NCBI RefSeq assembly: GCF_030272615.1
Contig: NC_081413.1
Location: forward strand, 555,487,136-555,551,135
DNA length: 64,000 nt
Source: Cryptomeria japonica
Lineage: Eukaryota; Streptophyta; Pinopsida; Cupressales; Cupressaceae
Direction of reading: 5' to 3'
Made by a program: the position numbers and the translations under genes. The notes beneath the pieces are model-generated. The model had not been told where the DNA came from. It searched no databases and was given only the letters and a program-made list of their open reading frames with translations. Of this stretch, positions 34,395 to 46,203 are shown in pieces (the first letter of the stretch is position 1; each line of letters begins with the position of its first letter).

Positions 34395-35386
34395 TCTTTC
34401 TAGTGTTTGCAACTTGTTTCCTTCTTAATCGATTCCCAGAAGGCTACACGTCGTTCATCTTTCACTTTCTTGTTGCAAGTTTCCTCAGGCTCCTCAGGGG
34501 ATTCAACAACCTTGACATTGATATTCTCAACAATTTTCTGAGTCCTGTTGTTGTAGCATTTGAGAGCTTTTCTTTTAGTGGAATATCCCAAAAATATTCC
34601 TTCATCACATTTATCATCAAACTTACTCAGATGCTCACCTCTCCTGATATATCACTTATTGCCAAGCACCTTGAAATAACTCACATTAGGAGTTCTCACG
34701 TTCCAGTACTCATAGGGGGTTTTGTCTTTACCTTTCTTGATGAGTACCCGGTTCATGGTATAGACTGCAGTGCTCATCGCTTCTCTCCAAAAAGTTTGAG
34801 CAACCTTTCCTTGGATCAGCATAGTTCTAGCCGCTTCAACTACATTCCTATTATTCCTTTCTGTTATGCCATTCTGATGTGGTGTCCTTGGGGCAGAAAA
34901 CTGCCTCTTGATATTGTTCTCTTCACAATACTTGTTGAATTCATCAGAAGTCAATTCACCTCCCTGATCAGTTCTTAGGCATTTTATTCTTCTGTCGCTC
35001 TCCTTTTCCACCAATGCTCTGAAGGCTTTGAACTTTCCAAATTCCTCAGACTTGTCTTACAAGAATGTGACCCTCATCATTCTTGAGTAGTCATCAGTAA
35101 GAATCATGAAATACCGATCTCCCTGAATACTTCTAGTTTTTATCAGACCACATAGATCAGTGTGCACAAGATCAAGTAAGTTCTCTACTGAAAAAGACTT
35201 ACCTTTGAATGTTGAGGAAGACATCTTCCCAATTTGACATTCTCTGCATAAAGCATTCTCTGGTTTGTTCAGCAAAGGCAATCCTCTTACTGCCTTGATC
35301 TTAATAGCTTTTACAATATTATCAAAATTCATATGACAAATTCTCCTATGCCATATCCAACTATCATCAAACTTTGCCATCAAGCA
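34395..35386 (-). pseudogene. Element D integrase
   Basis: The frame opens with WIWHRRICHMNFDNIVKAIK and CRECQIGKMSSSTFKG, then LVHTDLCGLIKTRS. Core motifs are RTDQGGELTSDEFNKYC and TPHQNGITERNNRNVVEAAR, with the tail VAQTFWREAMSTAVYTMNR and GYSTKRKALKCYN. A stop near 35056 and another near 34651 interrupt it. The Asp and Glu of the catalytic core (TDQGG, TERNN) are visible. Confidence 0.9.
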
Positions 35387-35764
35387 CTAACTAATATTGG
35401 CATTTAGTTGAAACAAGTTACCTCTGATCTGCTTACCGGTGGCAATAAGTTCACCACTCTTTCCAATTATTCTGCAAACTCCACCTTTGAACTCTAGAAT
35501 GATTCCTTTGTCATTAAGCTGAGAAACACTCATAAGGTTGTTCTTAAGGCCTTCCACCCAATAGACATCATCTGCACTAATTTTTCCATTTAGTGAGATG
35601 GATCCTTTTCCTTTCACCATGCAAGGTGCATCATTGCCAAATCGGACAACACCTCCATCATATTCATCCAGAGACAGAAACTTTCTTCGGTCACCAGTCA
35701 TGTGGTGAAAACACCTACTATCAATGATCCACTCATTAGAGTTGTCAATGCGAGAGACAAGGGC
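35387..35764 (-). pseudogene. Element D aspartic protease, active site changed
   Basis: The active-site region reads EWIIDSRCFHHMTGDRRKF, so the retropepsin D-S-G triad has become D-S-R. It continues with YDGGVVRFGNDAPCMVKGKG and VYWVEGLKNNLMSVSQLN. The Gly that allows the catalytic loop is replaced. A stop lies in the linker to gag near 35768. Confidence 0.88.
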
Positions 35765-36739
35765 TTTCTAATCAGACACCTCTTCCTTTATAGCTACAAA
35801 CACTATGTCCTCATTCTCTTCATCCTCAGATTCTTCATTGGTAACACCTTCATCCACTGCAACAAGACAATTTCTCCTACCACCTCCTTTATACTTTCTA
35901 AACCTTTCTGGTTTATCCTTATTGTCATTGTTAGGATAGTTAACAGCCATATGTCCTATCTTATTGTAGGAAAAACATTTTAGAGGAAGCTTACCTTTGT
36001 ATTTTTTGGTGCCTTTTGGAAGTCTCTTGGCAAGAAGAGATTCAAACTCCATCAGAATTTCCTCATCATCCATCTCTTTGTTTGGCCTAGATTCATAACT
36101 GGTGCTAACTTCTTTTCCTTTTCTAGTTGGTGCGGATGAAACAAATGCTCTAAAGGATGACTCTATCTTCTGAACACTACCATTATAGCTATTCAATTCA
36201 TATGCAACCAACTTTGCAATGATAGAGTCTAGAGATACCTTTGTCTTGTCGATAGATCTTAACTCCTGAATAGTGGCAATCTCGATTGCATAGACTAGTA
36301 ACAATGATCTCATAACTTTATTGACAATGGTGGCATCATCAATTGTTCCACCAGTGCTCTTGATATCTCCAACCACAACTTTAATCCTTATGCCATATTG
36401 TTGAATGGTCTCACCTTCAACCATCCTCATGTCTTCAAATTTTCCTCTAAGGCTTTGTTGAATGGTTTCCAATGTGTCCCATTCATCCTTAGGAGTGTCC
36501 TTATCTTGTACATCAATGAACTCAATATCAGACAGGTTGCTAATAAGGGCATCCACGACTTGCCCATTTTCTGGGATCTCTCTTTTCTGATCATTGGTTA
36601 GAGTGCCAGTCGGGATTACATAGGCATTCTCAACATAGCTCTAGTGTTGAGCACCCAAACTCTTGATATAAATCTTCATTCTGTACTTCCATATTTTGAA
36701 ATTATCGCTATTGAACTTAGGACCTTCCATCTTCATCAT
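35765..36739 (-). pseudogene. Element D gag with damaged zinc knuckle
   Basis: Probable start at 36739 (MMKMEGPKFNSDNFKIWKYR), a UBN2-type copia gag with FEDMRMVEGETIQQYGIR. One TAG near 36641 interrupts it. The knuckle reads CFSYNKIGHMAVNYP: the second and fourth ligands are Tyr instead of Cys. Basic residues (TKKYKGKLPLK) precede it. Confidence 0.88.
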
Positions 36740-36796
36740 TAAAGTAGGATCTTTTTCCTCAAGTGGTTAAGCTTATATCACCGAGGACACGGAGTC

Positions 36797-36810
36797 GCTC
36801 TGATACCAAT
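36797..36810 (-). other. Element D primer binding site
   Basis: The minus strand reads attggtatcagagc, an intact Met-tRNA-type copia site, directly next to the LTR that starts (plus) tgatgaataatg. Confidence 0.9.
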
Positions 36811-38136
36811 TGATGAATAATGATGAACAAATGATACCCTAAATGGTACTGAGAGGGGGGGGGTGAATTAGTACAAGCAAAAAAATTCTCAACACTTTAT
36901 CATATCAAAACAATGTTGATCGGTTGTCTTCACCACTGAACTTAACCATGGGTATACTGGTTAAACATTGATACTTCAGACAACATTTGACAGACCTTAA
37001 ATCTTGATGACTACTTGCTGATATAATCAAGCATGAGTTGTATCAACAATTCCACAATCATTTAGCACTTCTTGCATAACTAACTTAATCAACAACTATT
37101 CAATCATCACATGACAACTCACAACCCATAACACACAGATTTTTCACGTGGAAACCCAAATGGGAAAAACCACGGTGGGGATGAATACCCACAAGATTTT
37201 TTTGAACTCTTTTGAAGTCCGCTCTGTTAGGACCCTAGTCCAGTTAAATACTTTACAATAAGGTTTTGTTAGGAACTGATCTTGTTAGAGATCACTTGGT
37301 TAAGGGATGGCTATAAATCTTGTTAAAGGTTACCTCGCTAGAGGATTTAAAGAGCTCAATGAACTTGAGTCATCTGGTTAGAAGATTTGTAACAAGCCTG
37401 TTAAAGCTACTCGGTCAAGGGATTTTCCTTTGGTTGAAATGGTTAGAAGTCAATAGGTAAAGCTTTGATTTGATAACAACACTACTTGCTAAGGAAGATC
37501 CTTTTCAGCTCCTCTCCTCTGCAATCACACTCTGGTTTGGCAAGTATCTCAATATGCGAACACAAACACATCATTTTCCAACCCAAACAATAAAAAACAT
37601 CATTGACCTTATAGACAACAATTAGTTCGATAGCATAAACCCTAAACCATAAACATTTTAGGTTTACAATTACAAGCGGTCCAATCCTAACAGTTAGATC
37701 CATTTCATAGAATGAAGTGATCTAAAATAGATCTTAAGTCATTCTGCATCATCCATTCTTCACTGCATTTGGAGATAAGTAACCCATCATGCGCACTTCA
37801 TACACCGCTCAGAACTTCACACATTCTCGAGGTAGACATTCAAATGCATTTGATCTTCATGCTCACAAACACATAGCTGACATGGCACCATGATCTCATC
37901 CTTATATCTTAACTAACTCATCACAGAATGTCATTGGTTGCACCACATAGGCCAAACTAGAAACCCTAGAGCTAAACAGGGACTACACACTGGTAGTCAC
38001 ACTTAGTGAACCCCAACACCAATCCACTCCATCCCGATTGACCATAACCACTTCCAATCTTCATACCAGTTCATACCAGTTCACCTATTGACATCAATGA
38101 CAACATACATTGTCACCGCTTCATCACATGCCAACA
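36811..38136 (-). mobile_element. Element D, 5' LTR
   Basis: The 1326-bp LTR ends (plus) cttcatcacatgccaaca, matching the 3' LTR fragment at 32335-32356. It is followed by taatg (38137-38141), which also occurs at the matching position of E's other LTR, so D sits inside E's 5' LTR. It contains gagagggggggggtgaatta at 36852-36870 and a clear hairpin motif at 37147-37173. Confidence 0.9.
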
Positions 38137-38227
38137 TAATGCACTTAATGTGATTTACTCATTTAATTTTTTTTTATTTCACCATTAGTTGTGGTTATTC
38201 CTTTGGGGTTCCTGGCAAGGCATTACA
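38137..38227 (+). mobile_element. Gypsy element E, last 91 bp of 5' LTR
   Basis: Matches 53965-54055 at the end of the 3' LTR (gtggttattcctttggggtt shared). It ends ggcattaca, then the primer site. The remainder of the LTR must lie left of element D, off the window. Confidence 0.9.
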
Positions 38228-38241
38228 TTTGGTATCAGAGC
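38228..38241 (+). other. Element E primer binding site
   Basis: tttggtatcagagc follows the LTR end directly and matches the 3' end of initiator Met-tRNA. This is the common primer of chromodomain gypsy elements. Confidence 0.9.
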
Positions 38242-38377
38242 CCATGTTTCAACATTGGGTACTTTGGGTTTGTAGTGAGCCCATTGAACTATACCTTTTG
38301 ATTAGGTATGTTGTGTTTTCCCTTGCTTTTATCCTTGTCGTATATCTAAACCTTTTTCTCTTGTGTAGTGTTAGGTC

Positions 38378-39615
38378 ATGGCTAGGAGAGCCAAGGGTAG
38401 TGGTTGTGTTGGTGGCCACAATAGAGGCAAAGGAGGAGGATGGGGTCAAGATTCCAACCCCAATAGTGCTTCACCACCACCCACTCATGCGAGTGTGGAT
38501 TAGGATTAGTTTGTTCATTAGGATGAACAACATTCAGGAGAGAAGGTTCCCAAAAGGGAAGAGTTGCGACAGATGTTTCAAGTGGTTCTAGCTAGACTAG
38601 GCCCCAGGCCTGAGGTTGATCAGCCCCTCCATGCTCAAGTTGAGGAGTTGCATCAGTAGATTCTAGAGGAGAGAGAGAGAGAGATCTCCTAGAAGAAGAG
38701 AGGTCCCAGTAGACCAGGACCTATACCATGGGGCACATGAGGGACTTGATGAGGTCCAATCCTCCTTTATTTGATGATAAAGGTACAAGTCTTGAGGTAG
38801 AGACCTGGCTTATCAATTTAGATCGGTGTTTTGCCATGTATCCATATGGGAGAAATGCCAAGGCAAGATGCACTATCATGCATATCGAGGGGTTCACATC
38901 TATTTGGTGGTGGTTAGAGGAGGAGATCGGTGTGATCATTAACACCATATCATGGGAGAACTTTTTGGAGAGGTTTAGGGCACGATTTCTCTCACCCCAA
39001 TGGAGGTAGTCTCGGGTAGACGAGTTCTATGCTTTGCACCAATTTGGTTTGACAGTAGATCAGTTTGAGCACAGGTTCTATGAGCTTATACAATATGTTG
39101 GTATTGGTAATGATGAGGTGATGCTTGTTCAATACTTCTTGAGGGGTCTAAACGACTAAATTAGTGGAGGAGTGAGAGTGTTTGAGCCTGCTTCAGTACA
39201 GGTAGTTGTGGCAAAAGCAAGGCTGGTGGAGCAGAACCTTAGCCATGATCATGGTGGTTAGTCTGGAGTGCAAATCAGGAGTGTGCCTTTCAATGGGCCT
39301 AGAGTTCGAGGGAATCAGTCCCAGATTGCTACACCTTTTAGGGGTTCTCAGGCACCCGCTAAGGGTGGACAATAGTAGTAGCCGCCAAGAGCGAAATAGT
39401 TTCAGGGCCAGCAGGGTGGCAACTCTTAGCATAGGAAGAGCAAGAACTAGAAGAGTTTTTCAAGGTAATCCTCTTAGAGTGCATCTCAGGGCCCTAATAG
39501 GAGAATCTTTCAGCAGTCCAGTGGGCTGACTGGAGGTAGAGGACCTAATAGGGGAGCTTTCTTCACCTATGGACAGTTTGGTCACATAGCCACTCAGTTC
39601 CCTTAGCATTCTCAC
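38378..39615 (+). pseudogene. Element E gag
   Basis: The frame starts MARRAKGSGCVGGHNRGKGG and carries a retrotransposon gag domain: LEVETWLINLDRCFAMYPYG, FLERFRARFLSPQWR, VDEFYALHQFGLTVDQFEHR and VGIGNDEVMLVQYFLRGL. A Gln/Ser/Gly-rich stretch and a knuckle relic, FFTYGQFGHIATQFP, follow. In the relic Cys ligands are replaced and only His remains. Most in-frame stops are TAG, with a run of three near 38499-38520. Confidence 0.88.
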
Positions 39616-40203
39616 TAGATGGGAAGTCAAAGGCCAACAACATCAGAGCCAATAGTGGGTGATGCAGGTAGATCTCATAGAGTATTTGCAGCGATTGATG
39701 ACCATCTAGTTGAGCATCAAGGTACAATGATTGAGGTTGTAGGTGTGTTGTGTGGTATCCCTATCTCTGTAATTTTTGACTCTGGTGCTTCAGATTCTTT
39801 TATTTCTTCATCCATTATGGAGCAGTGCGGACTCGCGTCTACTAAGCAGGCAGATAGGTGGCAAGTAGAGTTGGCTACCAGTGTGCATGTGTCTGTTGAT
39901 GCCTTTGTTCCCAGTTGTGAGTTGGACGTAGGACCCTTTGTTACTTCAGTTGACCTTTGAGTCATTCCTTTGGGGTCCTATGGAGTTGTGTTGGGGATGG
40001 ATTGGCTATCATCTCACAATGCTCAAGTAGACTATCGTCAGAAGACAGTAGAGTGTTTAGATGACCATGGTAGGAAAGTGGGTATCATTGGAGTTCAAAG
40101 ATCGATATCCTTAGGTATGATTTCTGCTATGCAACTTAAGTGATTTATGTGTCAACGGTGTCAACTTTTTGCAGTTTCTCTTGAGGATGTGGATGAGGAA
40201 GAG
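39616..40203 (+). pseudogene. Element E aspartic protease
   Basis: The frame shows RVFAAIDDHLVEHQGTMIEV and the retropepsin core ISVIFDSGASDSFISSSIM, with an intact D-S-G triad, then VVLGMDWLSSHNAQVDYR. A TGA at 39958-39960 replaces a probable Arg, with further stops near 40141 and 40210. It would cleave the E polyprotein. Confidence 0.88.
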
Positions 40204-41740
40204 AGTCTATAAATCACTCTTGATGGTCACCCTATGCTTCGAGAGTATGTTGATGTGTTTTTGTTGGATATTCCTGGTATACCTTTGAAGCGAGACATAA
40301 ATTTTTGCATTGACCTGGTTCCTAGTGCGGAACCGATTTCGAGAGCTCCATATCAGATGACTACTTAGGAGTTGAGTGAGTTGAAGTTGCAGATGGAGGA
40401 ATTGTTGGCTAAGAGGTTTGTTCATCCTAGTGTTTCTCCTTGGGGTGCACTTGTTATCTTCGCTAAGAAGAAGGATGGTTCTCTTTGGTTATGCATTGAT
40501 TACCGACAACTAAATAAGGTAACCATTAGGAATCGACATCCATTGCCTTAGCTAGATTATCTTTTTGATCAAGTAAAGGGAGCCAGGGTGTTCTCTAAGA
40601 TTGATATGAAATCTAGGTATCACCAGTTGCGCATTCACGATGCAGACATTCGTAGAATGATGTTTCGTACTTGTTATGGTCATTATGAGTTCACAGTGGT
40701 GCCATTTGGGTTGACAAACTCACCTTTAGTTTTCATGAGCCTTATGAATGGGGTTTTCACACCTACCTTGATCATTTGTCATTGTATTCTTGGATGACAT
40801 ATTGATTTATTATAGATCTATGGAAGACCATGAGGACCACTTGCGATAGTTATTATAGTGCTTGGGGGAGAAACAACTTTATGCCAACTTGGTGAAGTGT
40901 GATTTCTTCTAGTCAGAGGTGAACTATCTTGGTCATATAGTTTTGGGAGAAGGTGTATCTATGGATCCTTCTAAGATCCAAGCCATTGTTCATTAGCCAG
41001 CACCGACCAATGTTTCAGAGGTTCAAAGTTTCATGGGTTTGGCTGGATATTACCATTGCTTTGTTCAGAGTTTTTCTTAGATAGGCCACCTGATTACTTC
41101 TCTTCTGAGGAAAAGGAAGAAGTTTGTTTGGTCAGAGTAGTTTGAGTCATCTTTTCATACCTTGAAGGAACTCCTTGTTAGTGGTCCATTTTTGGTAGTT
41201 CCTGATCCATCCAAAGATTTTATGGTATGCACAGATACCTCTTTAGAAAGTATACATGCAGTGCTTATGCAAGATGGACGGATGGTTGCCTATGAGTCTT
41301 GCAAGATCAAGGATCAGGAGTTGAACTATCCAGTTCATGAATTGGAGTTGGAAGTTGTAGTGCATGTGTTGGTTATATGATGACATTTCCTATTGGGGCA
41401 TTAGTTTGAGCTGCACTGTGATCACCGTAATTTGCAATATATTTTCACGCAGCTGAACTTGAATTCTCGAAAGCGAAGATGGATGGAATTCCTCTGCGAG
41501 TATGATTTTGAGGTTCTATATATTCAGGGGAAAGAGAATATGGTGGCGGATGCCTTGAGTTGTAGGTGGCATGAGGTTTTAGCATTGTCCCTTGGAGTGG
41601 ACTTGAGAGAGAGAATTCTTGGAGTTCTTCCTCAGGACATCTGGTATCAGGATGTTAGAGCCGTGATGGAGTCCAGAAGGCCATTAGAGGGCAGATACTC
41701 TAGATATAATCTTGAGGCAGATGGCCTTCTTTGACATCTT
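40204..41740 (+). pseudogene. Element E reverse transcriptase and RNase H
   Basis: The RT shows [54 protein letters not shown] and [18 protein letters not shown]. The catalytic FLDDILIYY near 40790 is in a shifted frame. The thumb has YLGHIVLGEGVSMDPSKIQA. RNase H follows with FMVCTDTSLESIHAVLMQDG and HRNLQYIFTQLNLNSRKRRW. Many TAG stops and a shift near 40760-40795 break it. The order matches Ty3/gypsy pol. Confidence 0.9.
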
Positions 41741-42779
41741 GTATTGGTCTATGTACCTCCTTTGGAGGGTCTTCACACTTTGATCATGACAGAGGCCCAT
41801 CTTGTACCTTATTTAGCACACCCTGGTGTCAAGAAGATGCACATAGATCTTAGACAGATATATCATTGGGCTGGTATGAAACATGACATTACTGATTTTT
41901 TTGTCGAAGTGTTTAGAATATCAATGGGTAAAGGTGGAGCATCAACACCTTGCAGGGCTTTTATAGCCTAATTTGGTACCAGATTGGAAATGGGATATCA
42001 TTTCCATGGATTTCATAGTGGGGTTGTCTGATTCTTTGCATCATCATGATGCCATCATGGTCATTGTTGATAGATTGAACAAAGTTTCTCATTTTGTTCC
42101 TATTCGATCTTCTTATACAACAATAGTGGTGGCACAAGTCTTTTTAGAAGATGTGGTGAGTTTGCATGGGATTCCAAGGCCAATCATTTCTTATAGAGAC
42201 CATGTATTTACTTCAGCATCATGGACCTCACTCCAGCATGCTTTAGGGACCTCATTGAACTTCATTTCATCTTATCACCCAGAGATCGACAATCAGACTA
42301 AACGTGTGAATCAGGTCTTGGAGGACATGCTTTGCATGTATGTTATGGACCAACAGTCATGCTAGGAGGAATATCTTTGCCTTGTGGAGTTTTCTTGTAA
42401 CAATGGATATCATATCTCTATAGACATGTCTCCCTTCCAAGCATTGTATGGTCATCCTTTTTGTACTCCTTTGAGTTGGGATCGGTTAGAGGATAGGGTG
42501 TGTTTAGGACCGGATATGCTTTGTGAGATGGAGTAGTAGGTTGAGCATATTCGTGGGCATTTGGTTGTTGCTCAGGACAAGCAGAAGAAGTATGTTGATG
42601 CTCATAGAGTGGATCGTTAGTTTTTTGTTGCCAACCATGTGTTCTTGAGAGTGCATCCATAGAAGAGTCCGATCCGTTATGGAAAGGGTTCTAAGTTGGT
42701 GCCTCATTTTGTTGGTCCTTTTGAGATCCTTGAGAGGATAGGACCCATTGCCTATCGTCTTGCCTTGCCACCGAGTCTA
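41741..42779 (+). pseudogene. Element E integrase
   Basis: The integrase N-terminal zinc region, EAHLVPYLAHPGVKKMHIDL, is kept in part. The Cys-x2-Cys part near 41900-41960 is lost to a frameshift or deletion. The core reads WKWDIISMDFIVGLSDS, IPRPIISYRDHVFTS and SSYHPEIDNQTKRVNQVLED, holding the Asp, Asp and near-Glu catalytic positions. Stops follow near 42361. Confidence 0.88.
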
Positions 42780-42977
42780 TCCTGCATCCACAATGTCTTT
42801 CATGTTTTTGTTCTTTGACCTTATCATCCTGATGTGACTCATGTTCTTGATTGGAACACTTTGCAGGTTGAGGACGGGAAACTTTCCATGGAGCCCATGC
42901 ACATTCTTCAGCATCGGGATTTGACCCTCAGGGGTCGTACCATCGACCAAGTAAGGGTCCTATGAGACCCAAGTGAT
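42780..42977 (+). pseudogene. Element E chromodomain, N-terminal part
   Basis: After the integrase the sequence reads FHVFVL-PYHPDVTHVLDW, then EPMHILQHRDLTLRGRTIDQ and VRVLWDPSD. This is the tether region and first strands of a chromodomain-like fold typical of chromoviruses. Element F interrupts it. The missing part (EASVTWKYVVKMREIYSYLF) continues at 49813. The family role is to direct integration to marked chromatin. Confidence 0.8.
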
Positions 42978-43239
42978 TGTTTGCCCTCTCGGGTGAATAC
43001 TTAAAGCATGAAGTACGTAATGCAAAACAATGTCATAGATATTAGACAAGTATCAAATATGTTATTCCATTCATAATTCATGTTCTTTACAAGTTACAAT
43101 GAGGAGTATATAAAGATACTGAGGGGGTGTGAGCGCCAACCGCCGCATCGCAACTGCCACCCCTCGGGTGCCAACTAACAAACCCAATTTACAACTTAAT
43201 TAACTATTTGTATTCCCGTATACAATAATGCGGCTAACA
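42978..43239 (-). mobile_element. Element F, 3' LTR
   Basis: 262 bp, tgtttgccctctcgggtg to aatgcggctaaca on the plus strand. A purine-rich tract, cttttctttttgggggggat, on the minus strand directly precedes it and should be the plus-strand primer. Confidence 0.93.
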
Positions 43240-45640
43240 TCATCCCCCCCAAAAAGAAAAGTCATCTCCAGGTGACTTACAACAAAATGGAGAATACATG
43301 GAGCTCGCAAAATCCAGAAAAGAAAAAAGAACTAAGGAAGTGCAGAAGGCGTCCCTGATGAAGAAGGCATTGGTGGTGGTGTAGTAGTGGACGCCAAGTG
43401 CCCACGGAGCTCATACATCTACTTCGTCCTCCTCTTGAAATCTCGTTATGCGACCATCTGCCACTCCATCGCAGTCTTTACCATGTAGGCTGCCTCGAGC
43501 ACCTCCTTATCCTTCTTGTCCACATTTTCTAGGGCACTGACCAACTGAGTCTCCAACAGCTCCCTCGAGGCCCTCTCCTCCTCCAATTGTGCCAGCAAGG
43601 TAGACTTTTTGGCTACTAAATTGTCCACTGCTCCTTGGTTCTATGCCATGGTAGCCTCGAGCTCGTGAAACCTGGTAGCCAGCTCCTCCCGAGCTGTGAC
43701 TGCTGCCACCCTCAAAGCATCAACTATAGTTGCCATCTATTGTGACCTCTGAAGCTCCAGATAACCTTCATGGAAGGTCTTCTCTACCTCTCTCACCAAT
43801 GACTGCATCTGGGTCTCGTCAACCCCCTCAGTGAGGCACCAAGCCTCTAGCATCGCTAGGTTCTCTGTGTCCGGCCACCCGGCACGCTTAAAACACCTCT
43901 CAAACTCGGCTTGGCATCTCGTGTGGGCAAAGGTCAACAACCCTTCCATCTACTCAACCATGGTAGCATTGGCCTGGAGCATGGTAGATGACACAAGCCG
44001 CTATGCTCCCAAAGTCATCTTAGTAATAAACTGCTCCAACTCTGTACCCTACTGACTTCCCACTGGCACTTCCTCTACTCTATATGGACTGGTTACTACC
44101 ACTGCCGGGGCTAAAGCAACCCTTTGAACTACCCTACTGCTCGGGGAACTCCCTTCCTTGAGATCAATGACATCCAAGGAATACACGATCCACCCTGGGG
44201 ATAGAGTGGCCTCTCCCGGTGCCATGGGTGCCATTTGGTAATGGCTCAACCAGCTAGTGAGGTCATCATGAAGAGTGCCTGCTGTCGTCATTGCCTCCTG
44301 CATATATTTGGGTAACCTTGGCACATTCTGTCCTTCCACATCCGGCACCTCATGCACCATGGAAGCCTCTGCACTCGCCAAGGTCTCCATTAGTGGTGGT
44401 GTCATGGCTATCGTCGCCTGAGGCTGCCTGAAGCCAGGAACTGGTACCGTGGTAACTACACTCACTGTCCCGAAGGACCGTGGCATCGCCAACTGACAAG
44501 TCTCTGGTAAGTGGGCTGGTCTAAAGTGGACCTGCACCTCTGATGCTATAGTAGACCCTACTGTACCTGCAGACTCTACTACCCCTTCTTCAGGCAACTG
44601 GTCGCCCCTTCTCTCGGTTAGTCAGAAACTCCCTCCACTTACCTGGGAGGTGTCTGCGGATTCCTCCCTACCACTGTCTACATCCTCAGCCTCAGACTCT
44701 TCTGTGTCAAACTCCGTATCAGACATGGCGGCCTTCTTTCATTTGGTGCCCAAACATGCCTCCGTTCCATGTGCCAAGATGTCTAAGTGTGACCAGTAGA
44801 ATATGGGCGGCTGGTCTGGTGCAACATGACCCTGAGGCTCCAATGGCTGTGAGCTCGGGGTGATCTGTGTGCGGACTACGTCTAAGAATAATCCAATGGC
44901 ATGATGCGGCATGTAGAATTTCTTGTATTGTAGCGTCATGAACTTGTCCATCCTATCCGCCAATAGTGACGCCCAATCATATACCACTCCATTGTGCAGC
45001 CCATTCATCAGTACTATCTGTGTAATGGCTATGTCCGACGCACGGGTGGCACGTATGAGGTGACTCTTCACCACCAACAACAGGCATCGCCATACTCCCT
45101 TGGCAAAAAATTGTTTCTTCACTCCCTGACTCTTGCCTGCACTCTTGAGGCTATCTTTCTCGACCTGGGTAAGGTTATCGCACAACATCAGCTGGAGTAG
45201 TGTAGCACGATTCTCGGGGGATATTTTCTAGGAGGTGTCTATCTTCTTTCCTTTTATCCCTAGTATGCCAAATACCCTAGTGAACTCACCTGTCGTGAAT
45301 GACATTGTTATCTACTGATGTTGATAATCAAATACTGACTGGTGGCAATGTCTATCATAGCTGTCAATCATGGCACGCAAAACCACCTCAAAGTCTTTTA
45401 TCGAAAAAACTGGCATCTGGACCGCCTAGTGTACTTGTGCCTAGCGAAGGCTCTTCTTTATTAAATCATCCGAAGGTGTCTTTGCCCACCAGTTCCGACA
45501 GTCGATTCCATTCAAACCCTTGAACATAACATTATCTACCATTATTTCATCTCTGTCCTTTGTTGCCAAGGGTTTGGGACGACGCTTCTTACTTTTTGAC
45601 TGGTGCTCATACCGAGACTACTTGCAATGCACACCCCAGA
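43240..45640 (-). pseudogene. Element F ORF2, accessory protein of unknown function
   Basis: The frame can be followed from the basic stretch QSKSKKRRPKPLATK (about 45600), through IKDFEVVLRAMIDSYDRH and ITMSFTTGEFTRVFGILG, to VWRCLLLVVKSHLIRATRAS, NGLHNGVVYDWASLLADRMD and FYMPHHAIGLFLDVVRTQI. A Pro/Ser/Thr-rich middle and a C-terminal coiled coil (STLLAQLEEERASRELLETQ) follow. Interruptions are mostly TAG. No polymerase motif is present. The basic start could be a nuclear localisation signal. The N-terminal fold resembles those in C ORF2 and LINE ORF3. The function is unknown, and my start is uncertain. Confidence 0.72.
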
Positions 45641-46200
45641 TGGTAGAATTTGTTTGTTTGTGTCTGTACTAGTTCCTTTTTGCCCTCCCTGCAACTTGTC
45701 TTCTAATGGTTGCAACTGCTTTTGCCAATCTGCCTTGTTCCTGTTTGTGTCCATTAGTACAAATTACTTCTTCAATTCTATTTTTATAACCCCCCCCTTT
45801 TTTTTTCCAAAATAAAAAACTGGCTGCCTATAATCGGCACAGACTCATGCGGCTTGGTGCGTGCTAGCTTGTGCCAGTTGCGGCTGCGTGCTAGAGGTGT
45901 GCGGTTGGTGGTTGGCAGTGTGCGATGTGCAGTTGGCGGTGACCACCATACAGTGGTGTCACTGCCGATGGTGCCACTGTCAATGGTTCCACTGTACGGT
46001 GGGCCGACTTTTTTTTAAAAAAAATTTATTTATTTTTTTTTATAATTTTTTAAAATTTTTTTTAAATTTTTTTAAATTTTTTTTAAATTTTTTTTATTTT
46101 CAGAATATCCTAATTTAATTGTCTAGAGAGTCATCTGCTCGGGTCCCCTGTCTCTCAAATTGCCCTTCATCCTTCTCAGTTTTCCTCGCCCGAGAGTCGC
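45641..46200 (-). other. Element F spacer with low-complexity A/T tract
   Basis: Between the protease gene and ORF2. It holds a C/T run (45789-45809), short CAGTGG/CACTG-rich repeats near 45945-46005 and an A/T tract of almost pure poly(T)/poly(A) (46010-46100). No gene is convincing here. An internal promoter for ORF2 is possible but unproven. Confidence 0.6.
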
Positions 46201-46203
46201 CTG

